Source of the DNA: Streptococcus ovis DSM 16829
GTDB lineage: Bacteria; Bacillota; Bacilli; Lactobacillales; Streptococcaceae
Direction of reading: 5' to 3'
Length of the DNA stretch: 64,000 nt
Assembly (NCBI RefSeq): GCF_000380125.1
Contig: NZ_KB904562.1
Span: forward strand, 1-64,000
Notes under the pieces: model-generated
The model's database searches: none
Told to the model about the DNA's origin: nothing
The model's input: the letters and a program-made list of their open reading frames with translations, nothing else
Made by a program: the position numbers and the translations under genes
In this document: positions 37,121-46,586 of the stretch, piece by piece
How the letters are laid out: each line of letters opens with the position of its first letter
Numbering within the stretch: the first letter of the stretch is position 1

Positions 37121-38458
37121 TTACTTGCTAGCGAGTGCGCCCATTGGATCCCAAGGAGCGAGAACAGTAGGTTCTGCTTCATAAGCAGCTAATTCTTCTG
37201 GTGTGAGGAATTCTTTGCGGACAACGATTTGGTAGGTGTATTCGTCCATCCATTCATCAGAAGCGACAAAGTAACCTTTTTGACCGACCTTGTCCCCCCA
37301 TGAATTTTCAACTTTCCATTTGGTAGACTGACCATTTTCATCCAAGTCAACCCCTGTCAAGACCATTGCATGAGTCATGAGGCTTTCACTATAATCTAAG
37401 CGTCCAGCCTTGTCTTGGTTGAAGGAGATGTCCATACTAGATGTGAAATCATAGGTATTAAGGGCCATGATTCCTTTTTGGCGGTCTGAAAGTTGGCCAA
37501 CATCACAACCAAACCAGACAGTTTCTCCAGCCTGCATTTGTGCAATGGCAAGTTTTTTGAAACGATCCATCGGTAGATTGATGTAGCGAACATCACGGCT
37601 GCCAACGACATTACCAAGCATGTCAACGGTATAGGACTTGCCATATGGTTTGTCAGCTGTTGGTGCATTGATGACAGAGACGTAATCTGCTAGTTTGAGA
37701 CCAACATATTTTTCATAGAAGGCTTGTGGTGTGATGTTCTTCTCTACTTGGTATTGGTCATCTTTATCGCGATAAGCAAAGTCAAACTGACGAGGTGGCA
37801 AACCAAGGTTGATGGCGAGGAAGTTGAAGATTTCTTGAAGAAGTTCTTCTTTCTTAGTTTGGACAGCCTCTTTGGTAGCTCCGCTATTAACCAACTCACG
37901 CAAGATTTGTGCATCTTGGCGGAGAAGTTTATTGAGGTATTGGTTGAGCTCCCGACTAGCACTTGATGAAATAGATTCTGGGTAAACAGATTTTGGTACG
38001 ACGCCGTATTTTTCAAAAAGAGCGACGACCATATCCCATTGTCCACCGTCTTGTTGAGGGGTGTCGAGGAGGAATTTCACCTTCCGGCTTCCGAGTTCTT
38101 GATCAGCCGTTGCAATGACTTGTTCCATAAACCAGTTTGATTTTTCATATTTATCCCAGAAGAAGGTGTGAGCCTGTGACAATTCAAAGTTTTCCAATTT
38201 GAAGTCTGAAATCAATTTGTGGCGGAAGGTATTCAATGCCGCAAACATCCAGCAACGACCAGAAGCTTTCTGGTTAGCCACTTCATCCTTGGTTAAATCA
38301 ATAGAGAAAGCATAGCTATTGTCAATTTCACTTTGGCGAGTTTCTAATGATTTAAGTAGCCCGTTGTGGGTAACAGCATTTTCAACTGCATGGTACTTGG
38401 GGTTTGCTTCATATGTTGCAAACAAACGATCTGTAAATTGTGATTGTAATTCAGTCAT
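37121..38458 (-). CDS. pepC: aminopeptidase C (bleomycin hydrolase family)
   Basis: Cytoplasmic cysteine aminopeptidase that feeds on peptides taken up from outside. The 445 residues show the papain-like active site: Cys in QKASGRCWMFAALN (about 70), His in MTHAMVLTGV (about 361) and Asn in VENSWGDKVG (about 382). ATG 38458 follows AAGGAGAC; a longer start at 38491 is in frame but lacks a ribosome site. C-terminal residues block the cleft in this family and set the exopeptidase activity. Confidence 0.96.
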   Translation of the reverse strand: MTELQSQFTDRLFATYEANPKYHAVENAVTHNGLLKSLETRQSEIDNSYAFSIDLTKDEVANQKASGRCWMFAALNTFRHKLISDFKLENFELSQAHTFFWDKYEKSNWFMEQVIATADQELGSRKVKFLLDTPQQDGGQWDMVVALFEKYGVVPKSVYPESISSSASRELNQYLNKLLRQDAQILRELVNSGATKEAVQTKKEELLQEIFNFLAINLGLPPRQFDFAYRDKDDQYQVEKNITPQAFYEKYVGLKLADYVSVINAPTADKPYGKSYTVDMLGNVVGSRDVRYINLPMDRFKKLAIAQMQAGETVWFGCDVGQLSDRQKGIMALNTYDFTSSMDISFNQDKAGRLDYSESLMTHAMVLTGVDLDENGQSTKWKVENSWGDKVGQKGYFVASDEWMDEYTYQIVVRKEFLTPEELAAYEAEPTVLAPWDPMGALASK

Positions 38459-38630
38459 AGAAGTCTCCTTACTGTTATTTATAACTTTCATTATAAAACT
38501 TTGAAAATAGAAATCAAGTCAGAGCTGACCTTTGTAAGAAAGAATCCGAATATTTCGTAAGTATGATGACGGGTAAAGTGGCAGGTTCTGAAAGAAATGG
38601 TGCTGCATGTAACTGGAATGTGATTGGAAA

Positions 38631-38659
38631 TTGTCAAGTGGGTAAAAATTTGGTATAAT
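38631..38659 (+). promoter_or_regulatory. promoter of the UPF0154 gene
   Basis: TTGTCA (38631-38636) and TATAAT (38654-38659), spacer 17 bp, with an extended TGG. Confidence 0.8.
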
Positions 38660-38694
38660 GAGTAGACTAAAATCTAAGGAGATAGTAGAAAAAT

Positions 38695-38931
38695 ATGAAT
38701 CCTGTTCTTGCAATTTTATTGATTGTTTTAGCCTTTGTAGGTGGTGTAGCGTTAGGGATGTACTTGTCACGTAAGCAAGTTGAAAAAATGCTGATGGACA
38801 AGCCAGTTCTTGATGAAAATGCTCTTCGTGTGATGATGAGCCAAATGGGTCAAAAACCAAGCGAAGCAAAAGTACAACAAGCATTCCGTCAAATCAAAGC
38901 GCAACAAAAACAAGCTATAAAGAAAAAATAA
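38695..38931 (+). CDS. YneF-like small membrane protein (UPF0154)
   Basis: Single-pass membrane protein of 78 residues: an N-terminal helix (about 4-24, LAILLIVLAFVGGVALGMYL), then a charged cytoplasmic part with the family phrase MMSQMGQKPSEAKVQQ and a lysine tail. Widespread and conserved in Firmicutes, function unknown. Single gene between its own promoter and terminator. Confidence 0.92.
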   Translation: MNPVLAILLIVLAFVGGVALGMYLSRKQVEKMLMDKPVLDENALRVMMSQMGQKPSEAKVQQAFRQIKAQQKQAIKKK

Positions 38932-38938
38932 GAATAAT

Positions 38939-38967
38939 GGGACTGGGGATCACTCCCAAGTCCTTTT
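38939..38967 (+). terminator. terminator after the UPF0154 gene
   Basis: Stem GGACT-GGG with CCC-AGTCC around GATCACT, followed by TTTTTT. Confidence 0.8.
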
Positions 38968-39088
38968 TTAGAGCATGGAGGTGAGTAGAGTGTCTTTGCC
39001 TCACTTCAGCTACCCTTTTAGAAAGAATACGTCCTTTAGACGCTCTATCTTTTTTTGATAGGCCTGATGGACGTTGACACTAGATATT

Positions 39089-39883
39089 ATGGATAATCGA
39101 CCAATTGGTTTTTTGGATTCTGGCGTAGGTGGATTGACCGTCGTACGAGAGTTAATGCGCCAATTGCCACATGAAGAAGTGGTGTATATTGGGGATTCAG
39201 CACGGGCACCCTACGGACCGCGTTCTGCTGAGCAAATTCGAGAATTTACTTGGGAATTGGTTCGCTTTCTGTTGACAAAAGATGTGAAAATGATTGTTTT
39301 TGCTTGTAATACAGCAACTGCTGTTGCTTGGAAAGAAGTCAAAGAAGCATTGGATATTCCTGTGTTGGGTGTAGTCCTTCCGGGGGCTTCAGCAGCTATC
39401 AAAGCGAGTCAGACAGGAAAAATTGGTGTCTTAGGAACACCGATGACCATTCAATCAGATATTTATCAGCAAAAGATTCAGGCGCTGTCGCCTGAGATGA
39501 AAGTGGAAAATCTAGCTTGCCCTAAGTTTGTACCCCTCGTAGAGTCAAATAATTATCAATCCAGTTTGGCTAAAAAAGTAGTCTACGAGACATTAGGAAG
39601 CATAAGAGGAAAGGTAGATACAGTGATTTTGGGTTGCACCCACTATCCGCTGCTTCGTCCAATTATTCAAAATGTGATGGGCAAAGATGTCAAACTCATT
39701 GATTCAGGTGCGGAATGTGCGCGTGATATTTCAGTTCTATTGAATTACTTTGAAATTAACCGCAGTAGGACAACGGAATCCCTTCACCATACTTTTTATA
39801 CAACTGCTAGTCCAGCAGCTTTTCGAGAGATCGCGGAAAGTTGGCTGGATATGGATATAACAGTGGAGCATGTAACATTATGA
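39089..39883 (+). CDS. murI: glutamate racemase
   Basis: Makes D-glutamate for the wall peptide. The 264 residues have the two catalytic cysteines in ACNTATA (about 74) and GCTHYPLL (about 184) and the start [19 protein letters not shown] 39089 matches streptococcal homologues; TTG 39074 is in frame but less likely. The ribosome site is weak. The stop overlaps rdgB by 4 nt. It leads a run of overlapping genes to scpB. Confidence 0.96.
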   Translation: MDNRPIGFLDSGVGGLTVVRELMRQLPHEEVVYIGDSARAPYGPRSAEQIREFTWELVRFLLTKDVKMIVFACNTATAVAWKEVKEALDIPVLGVVLPGASAAIKASQTGKIGVLGTPMTIQSDIYQQKIQALSPEMKVENLACPKFVPLVESNNYQSSLAKKVVYETLGSIRGKVDTVILGCTHYPLLRPIIQNVMGKDVKLIDSGAECARDISVLLNYFEINRSRTTESLHHTFYTTASPAAFREIAESWLDMDITVEHVTL

Positions 39884-40872
39884 CAGAAAAAATTTATGAA
39901 TATAAAGATAAGAATAACTGGTTTATCGGAACATGGGCTGGCTTTAACTATTTTACCTGCTTTGGAGACGATGAGGTGTTTGAAGCTGTACACAAGGAGT
40001 TTCATCATTTCTTGAACCAGTTGCAACTCACAGGTCTGCAAATGCATGTTGTTTCCTACCAGTCTCGCTATCAATTATGGACATTCCTTGTTGATATGAT
40101 TAAAGACAAGACTGGACGCTCTTTGTCTGTCATACAACAAGCAGGAGCAGTCTTGGTGTTAGAGGGGGACAATGTCGTAGCAGTCCAATTACCTGAATCG
40201 GGCGTGTCGGTAACTGAATTTTTTGGAAAAAAAGTTGGTCAAGTGTCTGATTTGGGAGATACCATCTTAATTGCAACAAAAAATGAAGGAAAGACCAGAG
40301 AATTTCGTCAATTTTTCAATCGACTAGGCTATCGGGTTGAAAATTTGAATGACTATCCAGACTTACCAGATGTGGAAGAAACGGGGATGACCTTTGAGGA
40401 AAATGCTCGTCTGAAGGCAGAAACCATTGCTCGTTTAACAGGAAAGATGGTCTTAGCCGATGATTCAGGTCTAAAGGTTGATAAATTAGGTGGCATGCCT
40501 GGTGTCTGGTCTGCTCGTTTTTCTGGTCCAGATGCGACAGACGATCGTAATAATGCCAAATTATTGCATGAATTAGCCATGGTGTTTGAACTGAAAGATC
40601 GCTCTGCTCAATTCCATTGTACATTAGTCATCGCAGCACCAGACAAAGCCAGTTTAGTTGTTGAAGCGGATTGGCCAGGCTACATTGGTTTTGAGCGAAA
40701 AGGTGAACATGGATTCGGGTATGATCCACTCTTTTTGGTCGGAGAAACAGGAAAGACTTCTGCTGAATTGACAGTTGAGGAAAAAAATAGTCAGTCACAC
40801 CGTGCAAGAGCGCTAGAAAAATTAATGGAGGCATTTCCAGTATGGCAGAAGGAAGCAAACAAACCATCCTAG
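39880..40872 (+). CDS. rdgB: XTP/dITP diphosphatase with streptococcal N-terminal extension
   Basis: House-cleaning enzyme that hydrolyses dITP and XTP to keep them out of DNA. The 330 residues are longer than the usual 195. Residues about 132-330 are the HAM1/RdgB domain ([34 protein letters not shown]). Residues 1-125 form an extra domain with Trp/Tyr-rich text ([20 protein letters not shown]) found, as I recall, in streptococcal homologues. ATG 39880 overlaps the murI stop (ATGA). The 3' end overlaps the phosphoesterase by 31 nt. Confidence 0.92.
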   Translation: MTEKIYEYKDKNNWFIGTWAGFNYFTCFGDDEVFEAVHKEFHHFLNQLQLTGLQMHVVSYQSRYQLWTFLVDMIKDKTGRSLSVIQQAGAVLVLEGDNVVAVQLPESGVSVTEFFGKKVGQVSDLGDTILIATKNEGKTREFRQFFNRLGYRVENLNDYPDLPDVEETGMTFEENARLKAETIARLTGKMVLADDSGLKVDKLGGMPGVWSARFSGPDATDDRNNAKLLHELAMVFELKDRSAQFHCTLVIAAPDKASLVVEADWPGYIGFERKGEHGFGYDPLFLVGETGKTSAELTVEEKNSQSHRARALEKLMEAFPVWQKEANKPS

Positions 40873-41372
40873 TCATGAGCGATTCTCATGGGGATCGTAC
40901 CGTGGTGGAACAGATTAAACAACACTATTTTGGAAAGGTGGATGCCATCTTTCACAATGGTGATTCTGAGCTGGCAAGCGATGACCCCATTTGGGAAGGA
41001 ATTCAAGTCGTCTGCGGAAATTGTGATTATTTTGGAGGCTATCCAGACAGTTTAGTGACAGAAGTGGGGCCAACTCGTGTTGCTCAAACGCATGGACATC
41101 TCTATCGGATTAACTTTACTTGGCAGAATTTGGACTATTGGGCTCAGGAAGTGGGGGCAGATATTTGTCTCTATGGTCATTTACATGCAGCAGCTGCAGA
41201 AGTCAGAGGGAAAACTCTCTTTCTCAACCCAGGCTCAGTAACGCAGCCACGGGGGTTGATTCAAGAAAAACTCTATGCTCTTATCACCATCACGGATGCA
41301 GCATTTCAAGTGCGCTATTATACTTTAGATCACCAAATCTATCCACCACTGACAAAGGATTTTTTAAGATGA
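40842..41372 (+). CDS. YfcE/MJ0936-type metallophosphoesterase
   Basis: Calcineurin-like phosphodiesterase of 176 residues. Metal ligands: MSDSHGD (about 12), HNGDSE (about 40), GNCD (about 61), THGHLY (about 86) and GHLHAA (about 112). The substrate is unknown; homologues hydrolyse phosphodiesters in vitro. It overlaps rdgB by 31 nt and the next gene by 4 nt, so expression is tightly linked with nucleotide housekeeping. Confidence 0.92.
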   Translation: MAEGSKQTILVMSDSHGDRTVVEQIKQHYFGKVDAIFHNGDSELASDDPIWEGIQVVCGNCDYFGGYPDSLVTEVGPTRVAQTHGHLYRINFTWQNLDYWAQEVGADICLYGHLHAAAAEVRGKTLFLNPGSVTQPRGLIQEKLYALITITDAAFQVRYYTLDHQIYPPLTKDFLR

Positions 41373-41818
41373 TTTCACCAAATATTGAAGCCTTTTTACT
41401 GGACCACGAAGATACCTTCTTGACGCCAGCTGATAAATTGGCAGTGATTATTGATACGCATAATATGGATCATGCCAAACTATTGTTGAGCCACATGACC
41501 TACTCACGGGTTCCTGTTGTGACAGAAGACAACCATTTTTTTGGAACGATTAGCTTACGTGAAATTGTACAATATCAGACAGAAAATGGCTTATCAGATG
41601 AGGAGTTACAGCAGGATATTGCCTTGATTGCAAAACGTGATGTGGTTACGGTCAGCGAGCATTATGATTTGGCTGAAGTCTTACGAAAACTGGTAGATGA
41701 ATCCTTCCTGCCCGTCTTAGGTGAAGAGGGAGAATTTCTAGGAATCATCACACGGAAATCAATTCTTAAAGCCATCAATGCGCTTGTCCATAACGTTGAA
41801 ATGGTTGTGAAAAAATAG
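41369..41818 (+). CDS. cbpB: CBS-domain protein (CbpB/YkuL-like)
   Basis: A 149-residue protein of two CBS motifs (about 18-70 and 85-140). It resembles CbpB/DarB proteins, which bind c-di-AMP in Listeria and Bacillus and, when free, stimulate the stringent factor. Here the CBS pair is the whole protein. ATG 41369 overlaps the phosphoesterase stop. c-di-AMP binding is a family expectation, not visible in sequence. Confidence 0.85.
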   Translation: MISPNIEAFLLDHEDTFLTPADKLAVIIDTHNMDHAKLLLSHMTYSRVPVVTEDNHFFGTISLREIVQYQTENGLSDEELQQDIALIAKRDVVTVSEHYDLAEVLRKLVDESFLPVLGEEGEFLGIITRKSILKAINALVHNVEMVVKK

Positions 41819-41823
41819 GTACT

Positions 41824-42567
41824 ATGAAGGAACAAATTGAATATTTTCTACAAGAAAAACAATTGAGCAAAAATTCCTATCAGTCTTATTGGTACGACTT
41901 GCAGCAATTTGTGGAATTATGCCAGGGACAATTGACAGAGGCAAAGTTAACCATATACCGTGCCTTTTTGCAAAATGCCAAGCCAAGTGTACAACGGCGG
42001 AAAATTTCTGCTGTGAACCAATTCTTATATTTCTTATATGAGAAGGAGCAGATAGACCGATTTTACAAATTAAAGGCAGTCAAATCTACTCTTCCTTCTC
42101 TCAGCCAGAGGCCTCCGTTGGAAGATTTCACTGTCATGTGGCAAGAAACAAACCAAAAACAGGGACAACTCATCGCTCTGATGATGGTGACGATGGGCTT
42201 GCTTCCCAGTGAATTGGCCTTGTTGCGTCAAGAGGATATCAATCTGAATTTTGAAATCCTTACTTTGGGGCAAGAAAAAGAGAGACGGGTTATACCTTTG
42301 CCAAAAGAGTTGCTTCCTTTCTTAGAGAAGCAAGAAAAAGGTATATTTCTCTTTGATAAGAAAGGAAAACCGTATTCACGTCAGTGGTTTTATAATCGGT
42401 TGACAGATTTTACGAGGTTACTTGGCAAAAATGAATGGACGGCGCAGAAACTCAGAGAGCAGTATATTCTTCGCCAATTGTCTGCTGGGAAGCCCATCGA
42501 TGACTTAGCGAAAGAACTAGGACTCACATCAAGGATGAGTTTAGAAAAATACAGACAATGGATATAA
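41824..42567 (+). CDS. XerD-like protein with degraded recombinase active site
   Basis: Relative of XerD-type tyrosine recombinases, 247 residues, with a SAM-like N-terminal core-binding domain (1-85) and a shrunken catalytic domain. The first catalytic Arg site reads [11 protein letters not shown], where Xer has an Arg before SEL; the HxLR box reads QKLREQY; a Tyr remains near the end (EKYRQWI). Several catalytic positions are therefore lost, and strand exchange is doubtful. Streptococci keep this gene beside scpA and scpB, suggesting a structural role in segregation. It overlaps scpA by 10 nt. Confidence 0.88.
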   Translation: MKEQIEYFLQEKQLSKNSYQSYWYDLQQFVELCQGQLTEAKLTIYRAFLQNAKPSVQRRKISAVNQFLYFLYEKEQIDRFYKLKAVKSTLPSLSQRPPLEDFTVMWQETNQKQGQLIALMMVTMGLLPSELALLRQEDINLNFEILTLGQEKERRVIPLPKELLPFLEKQEKGIFLFDKKGKPYSRQWFYNRLTDFTRLLGKNEWTAQKLREQYILRQLSAGKPIDDLAKELGLTSRMSLEKYRQWI

Positions 42568-43277
42568 AATTAAAAGATTTTGAAGGGCCACTTGACTTGC
42601 TTCTCCATTTGGTCTCCAAATATCAGATGGATATTTACGAAGTTCCCATTACAGAGGTCATTGAACAATACTTGGCCTATATTGCGACGCTTCAAGCCAT
42701 GCGCCTTGAGGTTGCTGGTGAATATATGCTGATGGCCAGTCAGCTCATGCTGATTAAGAGTCGCAGGCTCCTGCCAAAGGTAGTAGAAGAAATGCCTGAA
42801 GAAGAAGACCCTGAGCAATTATTGCTGAGTCAGTTGGAAGAATATCGACGGTTCAAGCTGATTAGTGAAAGAATGGGAGAGCAACATGAGGAGCGTTCCC
42901 AGTATTTCTCAAAACCCAAATTAGAATTGGTTTTTGAAGATGTCACCTTGGTACAAGACAAGTCTACCATTGACCTGTTCTTAGCCTTTTCAAAGGTGAT
43001 GACAGAGAAACAAGCTGAATTACGTCAATCCCATACGACTATTGCCAGAGATGAGTACAAAATAGAAGAAGTGATGGATTTTGTTCGTCAGAAATTCGTC
43101 CAAACTCCTCGTCTGCAGTTGGGAAAACTTTTCCTAGAGAGTCGGAATATGAATGAAGTGATTACGATTTTTCTAGCTACTTTAGAACTGGTAAAGGTAC
43201 AAGAAGTGACCATTGAACAGGAAGAAAACTTTGGAGAAATTTACCTGATAAGGAGAGAAAATGAGTCATTTAGCTGA
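42558..43277 (+). CDS. scpA: segregation and condensation protein ScpA
   Basis: Kleisin subunit of the SMC condensin. The 239 residues start with the ScpA signature [28 protein letters not shown] and end in a winged-helix region that contacts the SMC head. Overlaps the XerD-like gene by 10 nt and scpB by 17 nt. Confidence 0.96.
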   Translation: MDIKLKDFEGPLDLLLHLVSKYQMDIYEVPITEVIEQYLAYIATLQAMRLEVAGEYMLMASQLMLIKSRRLLPKVVEEMPEEEDPEQLLLSQLEEYRRFKLISERMGEQHEERSQYFSKPKLELVFEDVTLVQDKSTIDLFLAFSKVMTEKQAELRQSHTTIARDEYKIEEVMDFVRQKFVQTPRLQLGKLFLESRNMNEVITIFLATLELVKVQEVTIEQEENFGEIYLIRRENESFS

Positions 43278-43818
43278 GATTGAAGTTCTATTATTTGTAG
43301 CAGGAGAAGATGGCTTGTCTGTTCGAGAGTTGGCAGAGATGACCCAACTGCAACCATCTGCTCTCATGCAGCAATTGGAGAAATTGAGTGAGAAATATAC
43401 TACAGACTTACAATCAGGATTGGACCTTGTCGAAACTTCCCACCGTTACAAATTGGTGACAAAAAAAGAGTATGCTGAGTTGCTTCGTACATACTCCCGA
43501 ACACCAATTAATCAGTCCATGTCCCGTGCCTTGTTGGAGACACTCTCCATCATTGCCTATAAGCAGCCGATTACACGGATTGAAGTAGATGATATTCGCG
43601 GGGTGAATTCGAGCAGTGCCATTAGCAAGTTACAGGCTTTTGATTTGATCCAAGAGGCAGGTAAGAAAGAAGTATTGGGGCGTCCCAATCTCTACACTAC
43701 GACGGAATATTTTTTGGATTATATGGGAATCAATGATTTATCTGAACTTCCAGATGTTTCAAGCCTCGATATTACTGATGAAGAGACAGAATTATTTGTG
43801 GAAACGTCAGAAGAATAG
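43261..43818 (+). CDS. scpB: segregation and condensation protein ScpB
   Basis: Dimer of winged helices that joins ScpA and SMC to compact and separate chromosomes. The 185 residues show [40 protein letters not shown] (about 94) and [19 protein letters not shown]. The start lies 17 nt inside scpA. The rluB -10 TATAAT (43819-43824) begins right after its stop. Confidence 0.96.
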   Translation: MSHLAEIEVLLFVAGEDGLSVRELAEMTQLQPSALMQQLEKLSEKYTTDLQSGLDLVETSHRYKLVTKKEYAELLRTYSRTPINQSMSRALLETLSIIAYKQPITRIEVDDIRGVNSSSAISKLQAFDLIQEAGKKEVLGRPNLYTTTEYFLDYMGINDLSELPDVSSLDITDEETELFVETSEE

Positions 43819-43867
43819 TATAATACCTAGTGAAGCAATTACACGGTTGTGAAATCGAGAAAGGAAG

Positions 43868-43907
43868 GGGAGACCTGTCATTAGTGATAATAGGACGGTC
43901 GTTCCCT
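43868..43907 (+). other. hairpin in the rluB leader
   Basis: GGGGAGACC paired imperfectly with GGTCGTTCCC encloses a stem CCTGTCATTA/TAATAGGACGG. It occupies the leader between promoter 43819-43824 and ATG 43919. No T-run follows, so not a terminator. Confidence 0.4.
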
Positions 43908-43918
43908 AAAAAAAGAAT

Positions 43919-44647
43919 ATGCGAATTAATAAATACATTGCTCATGCTGGAGTGGCAAGTCGCCGCAAAGCAGAAGAGTTTATCAAGCAAGGCCTAGTAA
44001 CGGTCAACGGTCAAGTTGTTCGTGAACTAGCGACAGATATCAAATCTGGCGATAAAGTAGAAGTAGAGGGGCAACCTATCTACAATGAAGAAAAGGTCTA
44101 TTATCTCCTCAATAAGCCACGAGGGGTTATTTCCAGTGTATCAGACGATAAGGGACGTAAAACGGTTGTTGATTTGTTGCCGCAAGTCAGAGAACGGATT
44201 TATCCAGTGGGGCGTTTGGACTGGGATACGTCGGGATTATTACTCTTGACCAATGACGGGGATTTCTCTGATGAGATGGTCCATCCACGAAATGAAATTG
44301 ACAAGGTCTACGTTGCGCGTGTCAAAGGGCTGGCCAATAAGGAAAATCTTCGTCCATTGACACGAGGGATTGTGATTGATGGGAAGAAAACGAAGCCAGC
44401 TGTCTATGAAATTATAAAGGTGGATCCTGTCAAAAATCGTTCCGTTGTCCAATTGACCATTCATGAGGGGCGGAATCATCAGGTGAAGAAAATGTTTGAA
44501 GCAGTAGGATTGCAAGTTGATAAGTTATCTCGTACTCGCTTTGGTAATCTTGACTTGACAGGTCTACGACCAGGAGAAGCAAGACGTCTTAATAAAAAAG
44601 AAGTCAGTCGTCTTCATACTTTAGCAGTAACGAAGAGCAAATCATGA
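43919..44647 (+). CDS. rluB: 23S rRNA pseudouridine synthase (RluB/RsuA family)
   Basis: Converts a uridine in 23S rRNA (U2605 in E. coli numbering) to pseudouridine. The 242 residues have an N-terminal S4 domain ([22 protein letters not shown]) and the catalytic domain with the Asp in [17 protein letters not shown] (about 100). The RsuA/RluB/E/F subfamily is certain; RluB is chosen from length and the S4 domain. The stop overlaps yidD (ATGA). Confidence 0.93.
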   Translation: MRINKYIAHAGVASRRKAEEFIKQGLVTVNGQVVRELATDIKSGDKVEVEGQPIYNEEKVYYLLNKPRGVISSVSDDKGRKTVVDLLPQVRERIYPVGRLDWDTSGLLLLTNDGDFSDEMVHPRNEIDKVYVARVKGLANKENLRPLTRGIVIDGKKTKPAVYEIIKVDPVKNRSVVQLTIHEGRNHQVKKMFEAVGLQVDKLSRTRFGNLDLTGLRPGEARRLNKKEVSRLHTLAVTKSKS

Positions 44648-44889
44648 GCAGGTTTTTAATTTGGCTAGTGCGTCTTTACCAACGTTTTATCTCCCCTTTG
44701 TCCCCTCCTTCTTGCCGTTATCACCCTACTTGTTCTCAGTATATGATAGAGGCCTTGCAAAAACATGGCGCAAAAGGATTTTTGATGGGACTGGCTCGAA
44801 TTGGTCGTTGCCATCCTTTTGTCGAAGGAGGAGAAGATCCTGTGCCAGATGTTTTTTCATTGCGGCGAAATCCTGCGCCTAGGAAATAA
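44644..44889 (+). CDS. yidD: membrane protein insertion efficiency factor YidD
   Basis: Small protein, 81 residues, that aids YidC-dependent membrane insertion. It carries the family block [20 protein letters not shown] with paired cysteines and the end [14 protein letters not shown]. Coupled to rluB by a 4-nt overlap. Confidence 0.95.
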   Translation: MSRFLIWLVRLYQRFISPLSPPSCRYHPTCSQYMIEALQKHGAKGFLMGLARIGRCHPFVEGGEDPVPDVFSLRRNPAPRK

Positions 44890-44959
44890 GTTGGTCATTG
44901 GAAAAATGAGAAAAAACTGTAAAATTGCGTGAAAAACGAACATTTCTAATCCTTTTTTC

Positions 44960-44987
44960 TTGCCTTTCAAGAAAATTGTGATATACT
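44960..44987 (+). promoter_or_regulatory. trmL promoter
   Basis: TTGCCT (44960-44965) and TATACT (44982-44987), spacer 16 bp, extended TGA. Transcription should start near 44994. Confidence 0.65.
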
Positions 44988-45000
44988 TAGAATGTAAAAT

Positions 45001-45099
45001 TCATTTATTTAAATCAAACCTGTTGTGATTTAAGTGAATGAGTCTTCATTCACCATGCTGTTTGCTGAGCTTGACTCCAGGCAGCGTGGCTATTTTTTT
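45001..45099 (+). promoter_or_regulatory. structured trmL leader with competing hairpins and a terminator
   Basis: 45001-45016 pairs with 45026-45041 (16 bp, two G-U pairs, 9-nt loop). The second half of that helix, 45034-45041, can instead pair perfectly with 45046-45053 (GTGAATGA/TCATTCAC, 4-nt loop). A terminator-like stem CCATGCTG/CAGCGTGG (45053-45060 with 45082-45089) follows and ends in T7 at 45093-45099, 31 nt before the trmL ATG. This is the layout of an attenuator; the signal is unknown. Confidence 0.5.
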
Positions 45100-45130
45100 G
45101 TCTGAAAGAGTTAATGTTATTGGAGAAGTT

Positions 45131-45673
45131 ATGAATATCGAAGAATTATCCTATCAAGAAGAACAATCTCGAAATCATGTTGTATTATTTGAACCACAAA
45201 TTCCACAGAATACGGGGAATATCGCTCGTACTTGTGCTGCAACGAACAGTCCCTTACATATTATTAAACCAATGGGATTCCCAATTGATGATCGTAAAAT
45301 GAAACGAGCTGGATTGGATTATTGGGACAAGTTGGACGTTCGATTTTATGAATCCATTGAAGAATTTATGGAGAAGGTTCAGGGAGGGCGTGTCCATTTG
45401 ATTTCTAAATTCGCCGATAAAACCTACTCTGATGAATCGTATGATGATGGACAGGTTCATTATTTTGTCTTTGGTCGTGAGGACAAGGGACTGCCGGAGG
45501 AATTTATGCGTCGCCATTCTGAAAAAGCGTTGCGTATCCCGATGAATGATGAACATGTCCGTAGTTTAAATGTTTCCAATACAGTTTGTATGATTGTATA
45601 TGAAGCGCTACGTCAGCAGAATTTTGCTGGTTTAGACTTGGTTCATACCTACGAGTCTGACAAGTTGAAATAA
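45131..45673 (+). CDS. trmL: tRNA (cytidine34-2'-O)-methyltransferase TrmL
   Basis: SPOUT methyltransferase that modifies the wobble base of tRNA-Leu isoacceptors. The 180 residues show the knot motifs [18 protein letters not shown] (about 23), [12 protein letters not shown] (about 115) and [31 protein letters not shown] 45131 follows TTGGAGAAGTT. An in-frame reading back to 45038 crosses the leader hairpins and is rejected. Single gene with promoter, attenuator-like leader and terminator. Confidence 0.95.
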   Translation: MNIEELSYQEEQSRNHVVLFEPQIPQNTGNIARTCAATNSPLHIIKPMGFPIDDRKMKRAGLDYWDKLDVRFYESIEEFMEKVQGGRVHLISKFADKTYSDESYDDGQVHYFVFGREDKGLPEEFMRRHSEKALRIPMNDEHVRSLNVSNTVCMIVYEALRQQNFAGLDLVHTYESDKLK

Positions 45674-45698
45674 TGGAATGTCATTTAGAGCTTGAGAG

Positions 45699-45726
45699 AA
45701 AACCCTTGCACATGCAAGGGTTTTTT
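45699..45726 (+). terminator. terminator after trmL
   Basis: AACCCTTGC-ACAT-GCAAGGGTT, followed by TTTTT. Confidence 0.9.
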
Positions 45727-45737
45727 GATATGATAAG

Positions 45738-45948
45738 GGTGTCTTCAGGGCAGGGTGAGATTCCCGACCGGCGGTGACAAAGGCGACGTTTTTTACGAGA
45801 CGAGGCAGCGAGTCGAAGATAATACTGGTGTATATCAAGATGAGCTAACGAAGTTTTGTGGAAAAAAGAGACCCTTTGAAGTCCGCGAGCGCAAGCTGAT
45901 GTGGTGAAATTCCACAACCGACAGTACAGTCTGGATGGGAGGAGACGA
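45738..45948 (+). promoter_or_regulatory. FMN riboswitch (RFN element) with long variable arm
   Basis: Conserved RFN blocks are present: CAGGGCAGGGTGAGATTCCC (from 45747), GACCGGCGGT (45766-45775), AGTCCGCGAG (45880-45889), GCTGATGTGGTGAAATTCCA, and the end CCGACAGTACAGTCTGGATG. Between GGCGGT and AGTCC lie about 104 nt, closed by CAAAGG/CCTTTG (45777-45782 with 45873-45878). The element binds FMN and shuts off ribU when riboflavin is ample. Confidence 0.95.
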
Positions 45949-45982
45949 AAAGGCATTTGCCGCTTTTTTACGTCTCTAATTT
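45943..45982 (+). terminator. FMN-controlled terminator (expression platform)
   Basis: GAGACG (45942-45947) pairs with CGTCTC (45971-45976), enclosing AAAAGGC-ATTT-GCC and a T6 run. It lies between the aptamer and the ribU start. Confidence 0.7.
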
Positions 45983-46005
45983 GTAAAAAATTGGAGGAAC
46001 CCTAT

Positions 46006-46563
46006 ATGACAAACACACGCAAGATGGCTTACATAGCCGTCCTCTCAGCAATTTCATTTCTGTTGATGTATGTACAGTTTCAGATTTTACCAGGCGTCGA
46101 CTTTTTAAAATTGGATTTTTCAATTATTCCAATTTTGATCGGCCTAGTCATTCTGGATGTAAAGAGCTCGTTTATCATTCTCTTGATTCGTTCTGCTTTA
46201 CAGCTGTTGCTCAACAATAACGGTCCGTCTTCTATGATTGGGATGCCGATGAATGTGATTGCCTATGCGTTTTTTATTTTGGCCTTGGCCTATATTTGGA
46301 AAAATCAACCAACTATCAAGAGTTACGTTGGAGCAGTATTAACAGGAACAATAGTGTTGACCTTGGCTATGTTAGTCCTAAACTATATTTATGCGATGCC
46401 GATGTATGCAGCGTTTGCAAACTTTGATGTTGCTAAATTTATTGGGACAAGCCGCTATCTTTTTGCAATGGTATTGCCTTTTAACTTCTTGCAGGGACTG
46501 ATTTTTGGACTTGTTTTTTACCCAGTGTATCGCGCTTGTCAGCCTATTTTAAAGAAATTTTAA
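46006..46563 (+). CDS. ribU: riboflavin ECF transporter substrate-binding subunit RibU
   Basis: Membrane S component that binds riboflavin and works with the shared EcfAA'T module encoded elsewhere. The 185 residues have six helices, with KLDFSIIPILIG (about 45) and the early RKMAYIAVLSAISFLLMY that contacts EcfT. ATG 46006 follows TTGGAGGAACC. Control by the FMN riboswitch just upstream confirms the substrate. Confidence 0.95.
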   Translation: MTNTRKMAYIAVLSAISFLLMYVQFQILPGVDFLKLDFSIIPILIGLVILDVKSSFIILLIRSALQLLLNNNGPSSMIGMPMNVIAYAFFILALAYIWKNQPTIKSYVGAVLTGTIVLTLAMLVLNYIYAMPMYAAFANFDVAKFIGTSRYLFAMVLPFNFLQGLIFGLVFYPVYRACQPILKKF

Positions 46564-46571
46564 TGATTTTT

Positions 46572-46580
46572 TGATACAAT
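46572..46580 (+). promoter_or_regulatory. extended -10 promoter giving leaderless PAP2 mRNA
   Basis: TGA-TACAAT at 46572-46580, with ATG 46587 only 6 nt past the box. No ribosome site fits. Confidence 0.5.
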
Positions 46581-46586
46581 GTGTGT

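Noticed and set aside
45038-45130. Upstream extension of trmL
   Set aside because: It crosses leader hairpins and has no ribosome site; [10 protein letters not shown] has TTGGAGAAG in front.
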